Part shown: positions 46,583 to 54,658 of the stretch, piece by piece
Layout: every line of letters starts with the position of its first letter
Numbering within the stretch: the first letter of the stretch is position 1
Assembly: GCA_902595755.1 (NCBI GenBank)
Contig: CACJRF010000005.1
Coordinates: forward strand, 1-64,000
From: an uncultured Alphaproteobacteria bacterium
GTDB lineage: Bacteria > Pseudomonadota > Alphaproteobacteria > Methylaequorales > Methylaequoraceae
Reading direction: 5' to 3'
DNA length: 64,000 nt
Position numbers and translations under genes: made by a program
The notes under the pieces: generated by a model
Database searches by the model: none
What the model was told of the DNA's origin: nothing
Seen by the model: only the letters and a program-made list of their open reading frames with translations

Positions 46583-46606
46583 AATAAATTTTTATTTATA
46601 AATTTT
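46583..46606. promoter_or_regulatory. divergent ppiD/tpiA junction, all-A/T, palindromic TTTATAAA
   Basis: The 24-base spacer contains only A and T. A self-complementary TTTATAAA at 46595-46602 supplies a -10-like TATAAA in either direction. On the plus strand TTGTAA at 46573-46578 lies 18 bases before TATAAA (46597-46602), with the start codon only four bases later. On the minus strand the -10 would be 46600-46595, with a leader of about six bases and no good -35. Neither gene has a Shine-Dalgarno. AT-rich DNA produces such matches easily, so this is a weak call. Confidence 0.3.
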
Positions 46607-47341
46607 ATGACACACAATACATTAATTGTTTCAAATTGGAAGATGAATTTTAACTTTATTCAAGCCAAAAATCTAGTTACTAATTTAAAAAAAATTAAAT
46701 ATAATAAATTAAAATTATCAAATGTTATTTGCCCTCAATTTTTATTACTTCCAACTTTAAACGAAGTATTACATAAAAGTGATTTAATTTTAGGAGCTCA
46801 GGATTTACACTTTGATATAAATGGAGCTTATACTGGGGATACAAGTATTGAGTTGATAAAAGATTATAATTGTAAATATTCAATTGTTGGTCACTCAGAA
46901 AGAAGAGCTTTACACAATGAAAGTAACATAATGATAAAAAAAAAAGTTAAGTTATGTTTGGATAATTTTATTATTCCTATTTTATGTGTTGGGGAATCCA
47001 TTGAACAAAGAAAAAAAAATACTTATAAGGATTTTATATTAAAACAATTAACAGAATGTATTCAAAAGATTAAGTGTCCAGAATTAGTTATTGCTTATGA
47101 GCCTATTTGGTCTATTGGAACTGGAATAATTCCAAAAGTTGAAGATATTATTGAAGTATCTGAATTAATTTTTTCTTTTTTAAAAAAAGAAAAAATTGAT
47201 AAATTTCAAATTCTATATGGAGGTTCTGTAAATTCATCAAATTTCAGAGAAATTAATTCGATAGACAAAATTAATGGTGCTTTGATTGGTGGAGCAAGCT
47301 TAAAAATTGATGAAATGAAGAAAATTCTCACAAGTTGTTGA
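46607..47341 (+). CDS. tpiA: triosephosphate isomerase
   Basis: TpiA interconverts dihydroxyacetone phosphate and glyceraldehyde 3-phosphate. The 244-residue TIM barrel has the lysine in NWKMNF at the N terminus, the catalytic histidine near residue 95 in VGHSERRALHNE, and the glutamate near 167 in AYEPIWSIGTG. The phosphate loop YGGSVNSSN and GALIGGASL are at the C terminus. Together with eno it shows that glycolysis or gluconeogenesis is present. It is divergent from ppiD and is followed by secG after 30 bases. Confidence 0.96.
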   Translation: MTHNTLIVSNWKMNFNFIQAKNLVTNLKKIKYNKLKLSNVICPQFLLLPTLNEVLHKSDLILGAQDLHFDINGAYTGDTSIELIKDYNCKYSIVGHSERRALHNESNIMIKKKVKLCLDNFIIPILCVGESIEQRKKNTYKDFILKQLTECIQKIKCPELVIAYEPIWSIGTGIIPKVEDIIEVSELIFSFLKKEKIDKFQILYGGSVNSSNFREINSIDKINGALIGGASLKIDEMKKILTSC

Positions 47342-47371
47342 TTTTTTAATTTTTTTTAATATTGTAAGTTT

Positions 47372-47725
47372 ATGTTGGCTATAGTTTTATCCATCCATGT
47401 ATTGATTTGTATTTTCCTGATCGTTTTTATATTACTTCAAAAATCAGAGGGCGGGGGCTTAGGAATTGGACAATCAAACAGTGGTGGTTTAGGTGACTTT
47501 TTATCTACAAGAAGTACATCCAATATTTTAACCAAAACAACCTCATTTCTTGCTGTTTGCTTTTTTCTTACAAGTTTTTCTCTGGTTATAATAGCTAATA
47601 AGAATTATAATAAAGAATCTATAATTGACTCAGATGATGATTCTATCATTGATAGACTTGATTTGATTCCTGAAGAGTTTGATGTTGAAAAACAAGAAGA
47701 TAACATTAACGTTCCTGTTGATTAA
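47372..47725 (+). CDS. secG: preprotein translocase subunit SecG
   Basis: SecG is a small membrane partner of SecYE that assists protein export. Two hydrophobic helices (about residues 1-22 and 52-72) flank the conserved loop LLQKSEGGGLGIGQSNSG, which is diagnostic. The product is 117 residues with an acidic C-terminal tail (about 85-117) rich in Asp and Glu, a variable region in this family. It lies between tpiA and pyrG, exactly as in other Alphaproteobacteria. Confidence 0.93.
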   Translation: MLAIVLSIHVLICIFLIVFILLQKSEGGGLGIGQSNSGGLGDFLSTRSTSNILTKTTSFLAVCFFLTSFSLVIIANKNYNKESIIDSDDDSIIDRLDLIPEEFDVEKQEDNINVPVD

Positions 47726-47752
47726 AAAGCCAACAGCTAGTACTTGCAAAAT

Positions 47753-49384
47753 ATGACAAAGTTTATCTTTATCACGGGTGGTGTTGTTTCATCGCTTGGA
47801 AAAGGTATAGTTTCCTCATCAATCGCTTCATTACTATCACTTTCAAATTTCAAAGTTCGTGTTAGAAAACTTGATCCATATTTAAACATTGATCCAGGAA
47901 CTATGAATCCATCACAACACGGAGAAGTTTTTGTTACAGATGATGGGGCCGAAACTGATATGGACCTTGGACATTATGAAAGATTTACTGGTATTATAGC
48001 TAAAAAAAATGACAACATAACGACAGGAAAAATATATTCAGAAGTTTTAAAAAAAGAGAGAAAAGGTGATTATCTTGGATCAACGGTACAAGTAATTCCT
48101 CATGTAACAGATGAAATAAAGAGTTTTATAAAAAGAGATCTTAAAAAAGAGGATTATGTAATTTGTGAGATTGGAGGAACTGTTGGTGATATTGAAAGCC
48201 TTCCATTTCTTGAAGCTATAAGACAATTGAGAAATGAACTAGGAAAGAAAGCTACTTATTTCATTCATTTAACATTAGTTCCTTACCTATCTGCCTCAAA
48301 TGAATTTAAAACAAAGCCAACCCAACATTCAGTGAAAGAATTGTTAGGTTTAGGTATTCAGCCAGACCTATTACTATGTAGAACAGAAAAAGCTTTTGGC
48401 GATGAAGCTAGAAAAAAAATATCACAATTTTGTAATTTATTATTTGATTCGGTGATAATGGTTGAAAATGCAAATATTATTTATGAAGTTCCAGTTAAAT
48501 TGAACTCTCAAGGGATATTAAAACAACTTTATAATCACTTTGGTGTTAAAAAAATCCCCAAATTAAATCAAAAACCGTGGAAATTATTTATTAACAAATT
48601 TAATAATTTAAAAAAAGAGGTTGATGTAACAATAGTTGGTAAGTACACTAATTTATCTGAATCATATAAATCACTAAATGAAGCACTATTTCATAGTGGT
48701 ATTAAAAATAACATAAAAGTTAATGTCAAATGGTTAGATTCTAGACTTTTTGAAGATTATAGCAAATCAAAGAAAATTCTTTCAAATACAAATGGAATTC
48801 TTGTTCCTGGTGGATTTGGTAAAGATGGAAGTATTGGTAAAGAATACGCAATAAGAGTTGCTAGAAAAATGAAAATTCCGTTCTTAGGTATCTGTTTTGG
48901 TATGCAACTAAGTATCCTAGAGTCTGTGAAATCCCTGAAAGGTTTTGAAAAAGCATCATCCACTGAGTTTGGAAATACCACTCTACCAATTATTTCTATG
49001 CTTCACGAATGGACAAAAGATAAAGAAATTTTAAAACATGATAAACAAAATCTTGGAGGAAGTATGAGGCTTGGAGCGTATGTGTCGAAATTAAAAAAAA
49101 ACTCCAAAATTTTTCAAATTTATAGAAAATATGAAATCAAAGAAAGACATAGACACAGATATGAAGTAAATTATAATTTTATTGATATTATTGAAAAAAG
49201 TGGAATTTCGGTGACAGGTTTTTCTCCGGATGGTAAATTAGTCGAAATAGTTGAAAGAATTGATCATCCATGGTTTATAGGTGTGCAGTTTCATCCTGAA
49301 CTAAAATCTACACCTTTTAATCCACATCCAATTTTTAACTCTTTTATCGACGCTTTAATAAAGTTTAAGAATGAAAAAAATTAA
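47753..49384 (+). CDS. pyrG: CTP synthase
   Basis: PyrG aminates UTP to CTP using glutamine. The synthetase domain begins with the P-loop-like FITGGVVSSLGKG, and the DPYLNIDPGTMNPSQHGEVF block follows. The glutaminase domain has the nucleophile in FLGICFGMQLSI near residue 380 and the His-Glu pair in QFHPELKS near residue 515. I use the ATG at 47753, giving 543 residues. An in-frame TTG three codons earlier lacks conservation. The end overlaps kdsA by 14 bases. CTP is also the substrate of CdsA, KdsB and IspD in envelope synthesis. Confidence 0.96.
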   Translation: MTKFIFITGGVVSSLGKGIVSSSIASLLSLSNFKVRVRKLDPYLNIDPGTMNPSQHGEVFVTDDGAETDMDLGHYERFTGIIAKKNDNITTGKIYSEVLKKERKGDYLGSTVQVIPHVTDEIKSFIKRDLKKEDYVICEIGGTVGDIESLPFLEAIRQLRNELGKKATYFIHLTLVPYLSASNEFKTKPTQHSVKELLGLGIQPDLLLCRTEKAFGDEARKKISQFCNLLFDSVIMVENANIIYEVPVKLNSQGILKQLYNHFGVKKIPKLNQKPWKLFINKFNNLKKEVDVTIVGKYTNLSESYKSLNEALFHSGIKNNIKVNVKWLDSRLFEDYSKSKKILSNTNGILVPGGFGKDGSIGKEYAIRVARKMKIPFLGICFGMQLSILESVKSLKGFEKASSTEFGNTTLPIISMLHEWTKDKEILKHDKQNLGGSMRLGAYVSKLKKNSKIFQIYRKYEIKERHRHRYEVNYNFIDIIEKSGISVTGFSPDGKLVEIVERIDHPWFIGVQFHPELKSTPFNPHPIFNSFIDALIKFKNEKN

Positions 49385-50219
49385 AATTACTAAAGACTTC
49401 TCGTTTTCAAACGATTCAGATATAAAATTTATTTTAGGACCATGTCAAATAGAAAGTCTATCTCATGCGTTTGATATATGTGAAGAAATAACAAACCTTT
49501 CAAAAAAACTAAATTTTAAATTCATTTATAAAAGTTCTTTTGATAAAGCAAATAGAAGTAGTCATAAGAGTAAGAGGGGTGTTGGAATAAAAAGGGGGCT
49601 GAAAATTTTATCAAAAGTAAAAGAAAAATATAATTGTCCTGTTATTTCAGATGTACATGAAATTAGTCAAATTAAAGAAGCTAAAAAGGTTCTTGATATT
49701 ATCCAAATTCCTGCTTTTTTATCTAGACAAACCGATCTTTTAGTTGAGGCTGGTAAATCTGGGGTGCCAGTAAATGTAAAAAAGGGACAGTTTCTTGCTC
49801 CATGGGATATGAAAAATGTAATTAGAAAGGTTCATTCCTCTGGCAATAACAAAATTCTTATTACTGAAAGAGGTACAAGTTTTGGGTATAATAATTTAGT
49901 ATCTGACATGCGTTCAATAAAAATAATTAAAGAATTTGGATATCCAATTATATTTGATGCAACTCATTCCGTTCAACTTCCTGGAGGGATGGGAAATAAA
50001 TCTGGTGGTCAATCCGAATTTGTAGATACTTTAGCTACTGCATCAACAACAGTAGGAATAAGTGGAATTTTCATTGAAACTCATGAAAATCCTAAAAAGG
50101 CCCCATCAGACGGACCTAATATGATTGCTCTTAAAGATTTAGGAAATTTAATTCACAAAATTATACTTTATGATAATTTAACTAAAAGTAAGGTTTTAAA
50201 AAATGTCAGAAATTTCTAG
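49371..50219 (+). CDS. kdsA: 3-deoxy-8-phosphooctulonate synthase
   Basis: KdsA condenses phosphoenolpyruvate with arabinose 5-phosphate to make KDO 8-phosphate for the LPS inner core. The 282-residue TIM barrel has the segments [36 protein letters not shown] and [35 protein letters not shown] and [12 protein letters not shown] follow. Its presence, with the lpx genes, indicates a standard KDO-lipid A envelope. It overlaps both pyrG (14 bases) and eno (17 bases), and its substrate PEP is the product of the next gene. Confidence 0.96.
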   Translation: MKKIKITKDFSFSNDSDIKFILGPCQIESLSHAFDICEEITNLSKKLNFKFIYKSSFDKANRSSHKSKRGVGIKRGLKILSKVKEKYNCPVISDVHEISQIKEAKKVLDIIQIPAFLSRQTDLLVEAGKSGVPVNVKKGQFLAPWDMKNVIRKVHSSGNNKILITERGTSFGYNNLVSDMRSIKIIKEFGYPIIFDATHSVQLPGGMGNKSGGQSEFVDTLATASTTVGISGIFIETHENPKKAPSDGPNMIALKDLGNLIHKIILYDNLTKSKVLKNVRNF

Positions 50220-51486
50220 TATTTTCGCACGGGAAATAGTTGATAGTAGGGGTGTTCCTACTGTTGAAGTTCAGATTAAACTTTCAACAATGGAGTCTGC
50301 TGTTGCGTCAGTTCCATCTGGAGCATCAACTGGTTCTTATGAAGCGTTTGAACTCAGAGATAACAATAATAAAAAGTTTTTCTCTAAGGGTGTTCAGAAT
50401 GCAGTAAATAATGTTAATACAGAAATAAGAGAAACCATTTTAGGTTTTGATTCGACTAATCAAAAAGAGATTGATAATGCGCTGATTGAGCTCGATGGAA
50501 CTAAAAATAAATCTAGACTAGGAGCAAATGCAATCTTAGCAACATCACTGGCCTGCGCAAGAGTATCTGCAAAATATCAAAAGTTACCTCTTTATAAATA
50601 TATAGGGGGTATTCAAAATTACTTACCCACTCCTATGATGAATATAGTAAATGGTGGATGTCATGCAAATAATAGATTAGATTTCCAAGAATTTATGATT
50701 ATTCCACTTGGTTTTAAAACTTTTAAAGATTCATTAAGATGCGGATGCGAGGTGTTTAACGAACTTAAAAGTATTTTATCTAGTAAAAGTTTTTCAACTT
50801 CTGTTGGTGATGAAGGTGGTTTTGCACCAGATATAAAATCAAATAATGAATGTTTAGATTTAATATTAAAAGCAATTAATAAAGCTGGATACAAAGAGGG
50901 TAAAGATGTATATATTGGATTGGATGTTGCATCATCTGAATTTTATGAAAATAAAAAGTATAAACTTGAAGGTGAAAATTTAGAACTAACTTCAGAAAGC
51001 CTTATTAAATATTACGAAAATTTAATAAATAATTATCCAATAATCTCTATCGAAGATGCATTGGATGAAGGTGATTGGGAAGGATGGACAAACTTAACAA
51101 ATGCTATTGGTAACAAATGTCAATTAGTTGGAGATGATTTGTTTGTGACTTCTGATAAAAGACTTCAGTTTGGAATAGATAAAAAAGCTGGGAATTCTAT
51201 TCTTATTAAATTAAATCAAATCGGAACTTTATCTGAAACAATGGATACAATTAATTTGGCAAAAAAAAATAATTATAATACGATTATATCTCATAGATCT
51301 GGAGAAACAGAGGACACCTTTATTGCAGATCTATCTGTTGGAGTTTCATCAGGCCAAATTAAAGCCGGATCCTTATCAAGATCAGAAAGAATTTGTAAAT
51401 ATAACCAATTATTAAGAATTGAAGATTCAAATGAATATATTCCATTCTCAGGAAACGTTCCATTTTCCAAATATATAAATGCTTAA
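50203..51486 (+). CDS. eno: enolase
   Basis: Enolase interconverts 2-phosphoglycerate and phosphoenolpyruvate. The 427-residue protein shows the mobile-loop [15 protein letters not shown] near residue 41, the catalytic [11 protein letters not shown] segment, and metal ligands in VGLD-like [19 protein letters not shown] and LVGDDLF. The catalytic lysine is in [14 protein letters not shown], and [17 protein letters not shown] is near the C terminus. It starts inside kdsA and ends eight bases inside the ftsB-like gene. One difference from many homologues is [17 protein letters not shown], where NGGxHA is conserved and DNN is replaced by NNR. Confidence 0.96.
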   Translation: MSEISSIFAREIVDSRGVPTVEVQIKLSTMESAVASVPSGASTGSYEAFELRDNNNKKFFSKGVQNAVNNVNTEIRETILGFDSTNQKEIDNALIELDGTKNKSRLGANAILATSLACARVSAKYQKLPLYKYIGGIQNYLPTPMMNIVNGGCHANNRLDFQEFMIIPLGFKTFKDSLRCGCEVFNELKSILSSKSFSTSVGDEGGFAPDIKSNNECLDLILKAINKAGYKEGKDVYIGLDVASSEFYENKKYKLEGENLELTSESLIKYYENLINNYPIISIEDALDEGDWEGWTNLTNAIGNKCQLVGDDLFVTSDKRLQFGIDKKAGNSILIKLNQIGTLSETMDTINLAKKNNYNTIISHRSGETEDTFIADLSVGVSSGQIKAGSLSRSERICKYNQLLRIEDSNEYIPFSGNVPFSKYINA

Positions 51487-51766
51487 TAAAAAAAGATTTC
51501 TCCTCCCAATTTATTTAATTATTATGTGTTATTTATTTATAGAAATAATATTCAGTGAAAAGAGCATTTTTAAATTTGTTAATAATTCTGACCTAATAAT
51601 AAAAAAATCAGATAATTTAAATAAAAAGAAACTTATTGAAAAAGAATTAAGTGACTTTTTGGAAAAATTTAAAAATAATAAAGAATCAAGAAAATTAATT
51701 GTTAAGGAGAAATTATTTTACAAAGAAAAAGATGAAAAAATAATAAGGTATAAAATTATTGACTGA
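51479..51766 (+). CDS. FtsB/DivIC-like septum formation initiator protein (putative)
   Basis: This is a 95-residue basic protein with one transmembrane helix near residues 8-26 ([16 protein letters not shown]). A short coiled-coil-like stretch of Lys, Asp and Leu follows at about 35-70. Its C-terminal [22 protein letters not shown] resembles the end of FtsB-family proteins, where a conserved arginine or glutamate region precedes the end. FtsB links FtsL and FtsQ in the divisome. The call leans on topology and on its place after eno, the standard site for ftsB in Alphaproteobacteria. It overlaps eno by eight bases and the convergent cinA by eleven. Confidence 0.65.
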   Translation: MLNKKRFLLPIYLIIMCYLFIEIIFSEKSIFKFVNNSDLIIKKSDNLNKKKLIEKELSDFLEKFKNNKESRKLIVKEKLFYKEKDEKIIRYKIID

Positions 51767-52241
51767 GAATTTTAACACTTTCATGAATCAATGCCTTAAC
51801 TGTACTGTTAATTATGCTAGCTCTACCTTTATTTTTAAATTTTTTTTCTATTATTTTAGATTTTGCACCGACACCCACTCCAATATATACAGTGCCGACT
51901 TCAATATTATCATTGGATAAGTTTTGACTAGCATACCCAGTACATGATAATCTCAACCTTTTTTTTGAGCAAGTGAACTTTTGTATTTTTTTTAGCATAA
52001 TATTTGCCATTTCAGTGCTAACTATACCATACTTTTTTATTACCTTATCTGCATTTAAAAACCTACACTTAGAATCATTACTATAACAAACAATTGAAAA
52101 ATCAAAAATTTCTGATGCACCTTCTTTTTTAACAAATGAATAAGCGACTTTCCCTCCAGTAAGAGATTCTGCGATACAAACTTTCATTTTTTTTTTTTTA
52201 AGAATACTTATTAATTTTTCTAGTTCATCAAAATTTTTCAT
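51756..52241 (-). CDS. CinA C-terminal-domain protein (nicotinamide-nucleotide amidase PncC-like)
   Basis: The family deamidates nicotinamide mononucleotide in NAD recycling. The 161-residue product is a stand-alone CinA C-terminal domain with the catalytic-site motif CIAESLTGGKVAYSF near residue 22 and the YSNDSK and YGIVSTEMA segments. The later loop, in most homologues GIAGPGG, here reads GYASQNL, and the following VGTVYIGV strand is kept. That change may affect activity. It overlaps pgpA by 14 bases and is convergent with the ftsB-like gene. The family call is firm and the activity is not. Confidence 0.82.
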   Translation of the reverse strand: MKNFDELEKLISILKKKKMKVCIAESLTGGKVAYSFVKKEGASEIFDFSIVCYSNDSKCRFLNADKVIKKYGIVSTEMANIMLKKIQKFTCSKKRLRLSCTGYASQNLSNDNIEVGTVYIGVGVGAKSKIIEKKFKNKGRASIINSTVKALIHESVKILSQ

Positions 52242-52680
52242 AATAAATAAAAAAAAATGTTGCTATGATTAAGCCAGCCACTAAGTCATCTAATAAAACA
52301 CCATAAGAATTCTTCATGTTATCAAAATAACTTACAGGAAATGGTTTGAAAATATCTAAAACTCTAAATCCAATAAACGCTAATATATAATCAAAAATTA
52401 GCTGATTGCAAAATACTAATGCAGTAGCTTGACCAATAAATTCATCAATAACAATAAATTTAGGATCTTTATTTTTTTCATATTTAATAATTTTTGAAAT
52501 TATTATTAATGATATAAAAAAAATAATTAATATTAATAATAAAAAATAGTTTATTCCAAAATTTTCTTTGAAAAACCAAATGGGAAATAGAATGATAAAT
52601 GATGCAATTGTTCCTGGAAATAATGGGATATATCCTATCCCAAATCCTGAACATATAAATTTATAGATTTTACGACTCAT
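52228..52680 (-). CDS. pgpA: phosphatidylglycerophosphatase A
   Basis: PgpA removes phosphate from phosphatidylglycerophosphate to make phosphatidylglycerol. The 150-residue membrane protein has about four hydrophobic helices. The family motifs are GFGIGYIPLFPGTIASF near the N terminus, FIVIDEFIGQ in the middle, and FRVLDIFKPFPVSYFDN followed by VLLDDLVAGLIIA. These contain the conserved acidic metal-binding residues. It overlaps ispDF by eleven bases. With cdsA it covers part of phospholipid synthesis in this window. Confidence 0.93.
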   Translation of the reverse strand: MSRKIYKFICSGFGIGYIPLFPGTIASFIILFPIWFFKENFGINYFLLLILIIFFISLIIISKIIKYEKNKDPKFIVIDEFIGQATALVFCNQLIFDYILAFIGFRVLDIFKPFPVSYFDNMKNSYGVLLDDLVAGLIIATFFFIYYEKF

Positions 52681-53827
52681 TTCTAGAAACTGTTATAACT
52701 GCATGGCATGCGATACCTTCTTCTCTTCCTAAAAAGCCAAGTTTTTCTGTTGTTGTAGCTTTAACATTAACATCTTGAGGTTCAATATTGAGTAGTGAAG
52801 AGATATTTTTTTTAAATTTAATTTTATATTTTGAAATTTTTGGTTTTTCGCAGATTAAAGTTATATCTATATTATTAATTTTATACCCATTTTCATCCAT
52901 CAATTTTTTAGAGTATAAAAGGAAAATTTCTGAACTTTTATTTTTCCATTTTAAATCAGAAGGTGGAAAGTGTTCACCTATATCACCCTTTCCAATTGCT
53001 CCAAGTATTGCATCAGTTAATGCATGTAATCCTACATCTGCATCAGAATGACCTTTAAGTTTTTTATTGAATTGCATTTTTATACCAAAAAGTTTAATTG
53101 AATCACCATCTTCAAACTCATGAACATCAAATCCACTACCTACTTTAGTGACTTGGTTATTTTTTCCTCCATCTATCATATTTGCCAGTTGTAAGTCATC
53201 TTTAGTTGTAATTTTAAAATTAACAGATTCACCCGCTATTTGATCAATTTTTATACCATCTTTTGATAAAATTATTGAATCATCTGTAAAATTTTTATTT
53301 TTATACTTTATGTGTGCATTTAAAATTTTATCAAATTTAAATGCTTGTGGAGTTTGAATCTTCTTTATATCTTCTCTTTTTATATCCTCATAAGTATTAT
53401 TTTTAATCTTTCGTAATGAGTCGTTAACGTTAATAATAGGGATTACACAATCAAGTTTCTGTATTTTTTCTACAATATTTCTTATTAAAGAAATTCTTAT
53501 TAAAGGCCTTGCAGCGTCATGGATCAAAACATTTTTTATATGGTACTTTTTACCCTCAATCAATCCATTTAATACAGAATTCTGGCGTGTTTTACCCCCA
53601 ATAACTATTTTAACAGATTTATTTTTTAAAACTTCTTTTGTTAGATCTAGAAATTCTAAACTTGTTACAACTATAATTTTTGTAAATAAATTTGATTGTA
53701 TAAATTTTTCAACAGATATTTCTAAAATATATTTATCATTTATTTTAAAAAATTGCTTTGGAAGCTTTCTGTCAAATCTCTTACCTAAACCTCCACTTAG
53801 AATTATTGCCAAATTATTTTGCGACAT
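52670..53827 (-). CDS. ispDF: bifunctional IspD/IspF: MEP cytidylyltransferase and MECDP synthase
   Basis: This fused enzyme performs two non-consecutive steps of the MEP isoprenoid route. The IspD half (about 1-215) has the CTP loop AIILSGGLGKRF with KLPKQF, and the HDAARPLI motif. The IspF half starts near residue 225 with GSGFDVHEF (zinc and metal ligands), followed by GHSDADVGLHALTDAILGA and GDIGEHFPPSD. It ends with TTTEKLGFLGREEGIACHA. The 385-residue fusion is characteristic of Alphaproteobacteria and some Campylobacterota. The start ATG at 53827 has no Shine-Dalgarno and lies about four bases from a TATACT -10-like element. Confidence 0.96.
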   Translation of the reverse strand: MSQNNLAIILSGGLGKRFDRKLPKQFFKINDKYILEISVEKFIQSNLFTKIIVVTSLEFLDLTKEVLKNKSVKIVIGGKTRQNSVLNGLIEGKKYHIKNVLIHDAARPLIRISLIRNIVEKIQKLDCVIPIINVNDSLRKIKNNTYEDIKREDIKKIQTPQAFKFDKILNAHIKYKNKNFTDDSIILSKDGIKIDQIAGESVNFKITTKDDLQLANMIDGGKNNQVTKVGSGFDVHEFEDGDSIKLFGIKMQFNKKLKGHSDADVGLHALTDAILGAIGKGDIGEHFPPSDLKWKNKSSEIFLLYSKKLMDENGYKINNIDITLICEKPKISKYKIKFKKNISSLLNIEPQDVNVKATTTEKLGFLGREEGIACHAVITVSRNES

Positions 53828-53852
53828 ATCACTTTGTAGTATAAAAAGAGTA
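53828..53852. promoter_or_regulatory. candidate overlapping divergent promoters for ispDF and the CcsA-like gene
   Basis: Only 25 bases separate two divergent start codons. On the minus strand TATACT (53843-53838) would start transcription near 53831, four bases before the ispDF ATG. On the plus strand TATAAA (53840-53845) or TAGTAT (53837-53842) would start it one to four bases before the ATG at 53853. The two -10 elements share bases, so the directions should compete. No strong -35 is visible on either side. Both messages would be nearly leaderless. Confidence 0.4.
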
Positions 53853-54653
53853 ATGAATTATTTATTTTTAGAGCTTATTACTCTTTTTTCTTTTTTATTA
53901 TTTACACTAATTTCCTTTGATCATATAGAAAAAAAAGTAAATTTGAGAAAAATGACTTATTTTTTAAGTTTTTTTCTCTTAGGAATAATAAACTTTTACC
54001 AATATTTTGTTTATCACAATTCTCAAAGTAATTATTTATCAGAAATAATTTCCTTATTAATAATAATAATAATCTTAATATTTTTCTTTTTTTCAATATT
54101 TTCCTTTCAATTTTTAAGAGTCAGAGTGTTATTTATACCTTTTTTTTTAGTATTATTAATATTTAGAATTATAAGTCAAAACGTTCATTTAGACGATTCA
54201 TCAAATACATTACAGCTCAATGATAATATATTAATCATTCATGTCATAAGTTCCTTAATATCTTATTCATTTCTTACCATTAGTGCTGTGACTGCATTTT
54301 GTATATTTATACAAACCTATTATTTAAAAAAAATTAGCGTTAAGAATAGATTTATTTCTGCATTACCCTCAATAAATGAAAGTGAACTAATTACAATAAT
54401 GTTGTTAAATTTAACTGTTTTACTTTTAACGATATCTTTGATCTCTGGTTTCTTTTATTTTAAATTAGATGCTTACAGCCAGAATTTTTTTTTAAATAAC
54501 AAAATATTGATTAGTCTAATAGCGTTGTTATTAATTATAAGTATTCTAACCATCAAAAAATTTGTTGGTCTGGCAGGACAAACAATTTTCAAGTTAATAA
54601 TATTATCTTATTTTCTTATCAATTTTTCATACTTTGGTATAAAGTTTCTGTAA
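53853..54653 (+). CDS. CcsA/YpjD-type cytochrome c assembly membrane protein (inner membrane)
   Basis: The 266-residue protein has about eight transmembrane helices. The region IIHVISSLISYSFLTISA (near residue 130) matches the histidine-bearing helix of the YpjD/HemX/CcsA family. LNLTVLLLTISLISGFFYFKL and the final LSYFLINFSYFGIKFL match the later helices. In YpjD a conserved WRGRR-like loop lies before the last helix. Here it reads FVGLAGQ, so the basic residues are missing. The cytochrome c biogenesis role is inferred from the family, and that of YpjD itself is poorly defined. It lies divergent to ispDF and six bases before dusB. Confidence 0.72.
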   Translation: MNYLFLELITLFSFLLFTLISFDHIEKKVNLRKMTYFLSFFLLGIINFYQYFVYHNSQSNYLSEIISLLIIIIILIFFFFSIFSFQFLRVRVLFIPFFLVLLIFRIISQNVHLDDSSNTLQLNDNILIIHVISSLISYSFLTISAVTAFCIFIQTYYLKKISVKNRFISALPSINESELITIMLLNLTVLLLTISLISGFFYFKLDAYSQNFFLNNKILISLIALLLIISILTIKKFVGLAGQTIFKLIILSYFLINFSYFGIKFL

Positions 54654-54658
54654 TAAAA

